From assembly GCA_002350625.1 (NCBI GenBank), contig DEFE01000010.1:1-13371 (forward strand): a stretch of DNA of 13,371 nucleotides, read 5' to 3'. Of this stretch, positions 12,468 to 13,371 are shown piece by piece. The notes under the pieces are model-generated. The model made no database searches. It was not told where the DNA came from and worked only from the letters and a program-made list of their open reading frames with translations. Origin of the DNA: Lachnospiraceae bacterium UBA2860 (GTDB taxonomy: Bacteria > Bacillota > Clostridia > Lachnospirales > Lachnospiraceae). The number at the start of each line of letters is the position of its first letter. Position 1 is the first letter of the stretch. The position numbers and the translations under genes were made by a program.

Positions 12468-13205
12468 ATGAAACACACGGTGGAAGGATTTAAACTCCTA
12501 TACGCGGCGGACACGGGACACAGCCGGCTCGAAGTGCGGGAAGGCTATTTCCGCGGCCACGTCTCGCGCCTTCTTCTCGAAGACGGCGCGCTCGAGACCG
12601 CGATGCCGCTCACGGAAGGGGAAGAGCACGTCCTGCTCTTTCCCTACATGCGCCTGTTTGACCAGGCCTTCGCCCTCCGTCCCGGCATCCGCTCCGTACT
12701 GCTCATCGGCGGCGGCGGATTCCAGTGGCCGCGCCACGTCCTCAAGACCCGCCCGGACATCAAGATCGACGTCGTCGAATCCTCCCCGGACGTCATCAGC
12801 ATCTCCCGCAGCTTCTTCGGTCTGAACACCCTCGAGCAAGACGCGCGCTTCCATCTCTATCCCGCGGACGGTTTCGATTTCCTTCTCGGGAGCGCGAAGC
12901 GCTATGACCTCATCCTGAACGATGCCTTCACCGGCGCCGCCGCAGACAGCGCGCTCCTGTCCGCGGAAGGCATTTCCCTCACAAAAGTCCATCTGTCGGA
13001 AGAAGGCCTCAGCCTTCTGAACATGGTCAGCGCCGTGCGCGGGCCCTTCACCTTCCGCACGCGGCACATCCGCAGGCGTTTCTCGGACACCTTCCGCCAC
13101 ACGCTGCTCCTCCAGGCGGACGAGTCGCGCAGCCCCTATGACATCCAGAACTGCGTCCTCTTCGCCTCCGGCCGGCCGCTCACGCCGGACATAAGCACAC
13201 CCTGA
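12468..13205 (+). CDS. SpeE-like (spermidine synthase fold) SAM-dependent protein
   Basis: A 245-residue protein with the class I methyltransferase/spermidine synthase core. Motif I is VLLIGGGGFQWPRHVL (residues 77-92). The acidic residue Glu104 in VVESSPDVI should bind the ribose. PADGFDF (Asp134) and DLILNDAFTG (147-156) follow. A short N-terminal beta-rich part (1-70) resembles the start of polyamine aminopropyltransferases. The catalytic loop reads NDAFTG where genuine spermidine synthases usually have a DxxDP-like sequence. Aminopropyl transfer is therefore doubtful, and a methyltransferase or other SAM role is as likely. ATG at 12468 is preferred to GTG at 12459, since GGGTGAT pairs with the 16S tail at fitting distance. 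It is a single-gene unit. Confidence 0.72.
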   Translation: MKHTVEGFKLLYAADTGHSRLEVREGYFRGHVSRLLLEDGALETAMPLTEGEEHVLLFPYMRLFDQAFALRPGIRSVLLIGGGGFQWPRHVLKTRPDIKIDVVESSPDVISISRSFFGLNTLEQDARFHLYPADGFDFLLGSAKRYDLILNDAFTGAAADSALLSAEGISLTKVHLSEEGLSLLNMVSAVRGPFTFRTRHIRRRFSDTFRHTLLLQADESRSPYDIQNCVLFASGRPLTPDISTP

Positions 13206-13264
13206 AAGCGCGCAGTCAATGCTCACGCCGGACTAACGCGCACCCGAAACCCCATGAAAATGGC

Positions 13265-13294
13265 GCAAAAAAGCTCCCGCATCAGCGGGAGCTT
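13265..13294 (-). terminator. Strong rho-independent terminator of the HU-like gene
   Basis: AAGCTCCCGC (13271-13280) and GCGGGAGCTT (13285-13294) form a perfect 10-bp stem with a 4-base loop. On the minus strand it is followed by a run of six T, counting the last two stem bases. It lies 15 bases after the HU-like stop. On the plus strand no T run follows, so it stops the SpeE-like transcript less well. Confidence 0.88.
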
Positions 13295-13308
13295 CTGTGT
13301 CTCTTCAA

Positions 13309-13371
13309 TTATTTCTTCTTGGTCTTCTTAGCCTTCGTGTTCAGGGCGTCCTTCAGAGCCTTGCCGGCCTT
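13309..13371 (-). CDS. HU-family DNA-binding protein, C-terminal end (partial)
   Basis: Only the last 20 residues and stop are inside the window: KAGKALKDALN followed by the basic tail TKAKKTKKK. KAGKALKD is the usual end of HU-type nucleoid proteins (normally after PAF or PSF). The lysine-rich tail extends past the standard HU end, as in some Clostridia and Actinobacteria. HU dimers bend and compact DNA. The call rests on a short stretch, but the motif, the basic tail and the strong terminator fit an abundant nucleoid protein. Confidence 0.7.
   Translation of the reverse strand, partial: KAGKALKDALNTKAKKTKKK

Noticed and set aside
13206..13308. A small gene between the SpeE-like gene and the HU-like end.
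   Set aside because: No frame with a ribosome site is present; only the minus-strand terminator is supported.

Overview
The window looks like a chromosomal segment of a GC-rich anaerobic Firmicute, most likely a Lachnospiraceae-type Clostridia. The basis is the family content (DUF4317, DUF6106, YitT with DUF2179, an NhaC-type antiporter, BioY under a BirA-like operator, a KamA-family radical SAM enzyme, a GH36 alpha-galactosidase), strong Shine-Dalgarno sites and extended -10 promoters. No phage, plasmid, IS or CRISPR module was seen.

Layout. Positions 39-2617 (minus) hold a tight three-gene operon: DUF4317, an AraC/cupin regulator, DUF6106. It is driven from a compact divergent promoter shared with a plus-strand YitT-family membrane protein (2745-3605). 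YitT converges on a minus-strand LysR regulator (3615-4520). A minus-strand terminator at 4658-4698 closes the next unit: nhaC (4766-6457) and, upstream of it, a divergent KamA-family radical SAM aminomutase (6610-7716). The 152-bp kamA-nhaC gap holds a long interrupted inverted repeat with a promoter inside it. A lone Uma2-family nuclease (7888-8484, minus) follows.

The 735-bp gap 8485-9219 is the most unusual part. It contains two long hairpin elements (8611-8843 and 8931-9210) in opposite orientation. They belong to one family. Their stems differ widely in sequence yet each stays self-complementary, while an asymmetric internal bubble is nearly identical in both. That pattern (conserved bubble, apparently compensated stems) is what a structured RNA or a structure-recognised DNA element would show. 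I do not recognise the family.

The right part holds a GH36 alpha-galactosidase (9220-11412, minus) whose leader carries three copies of a 45-bp REP-like palindromic repeat. A divergent bioY follows (11777-12334, plus) with a BirA-type operator over its -35 box. A SpeE-like (spermidine synthase fold) SAM protein with its own promoter comes next (12468-13205, plus). At the right edge is the C-terminal end of a minus-strand HU-like protein with a lysine-rich tail and a strong terminator.

Most genes are ordinary housekeeping, transport or regulation genes. The points most worth following are the paired hairpins, the altered substrate-site residues in the KamA protein, and the nested repeat at the nhaC promoter.
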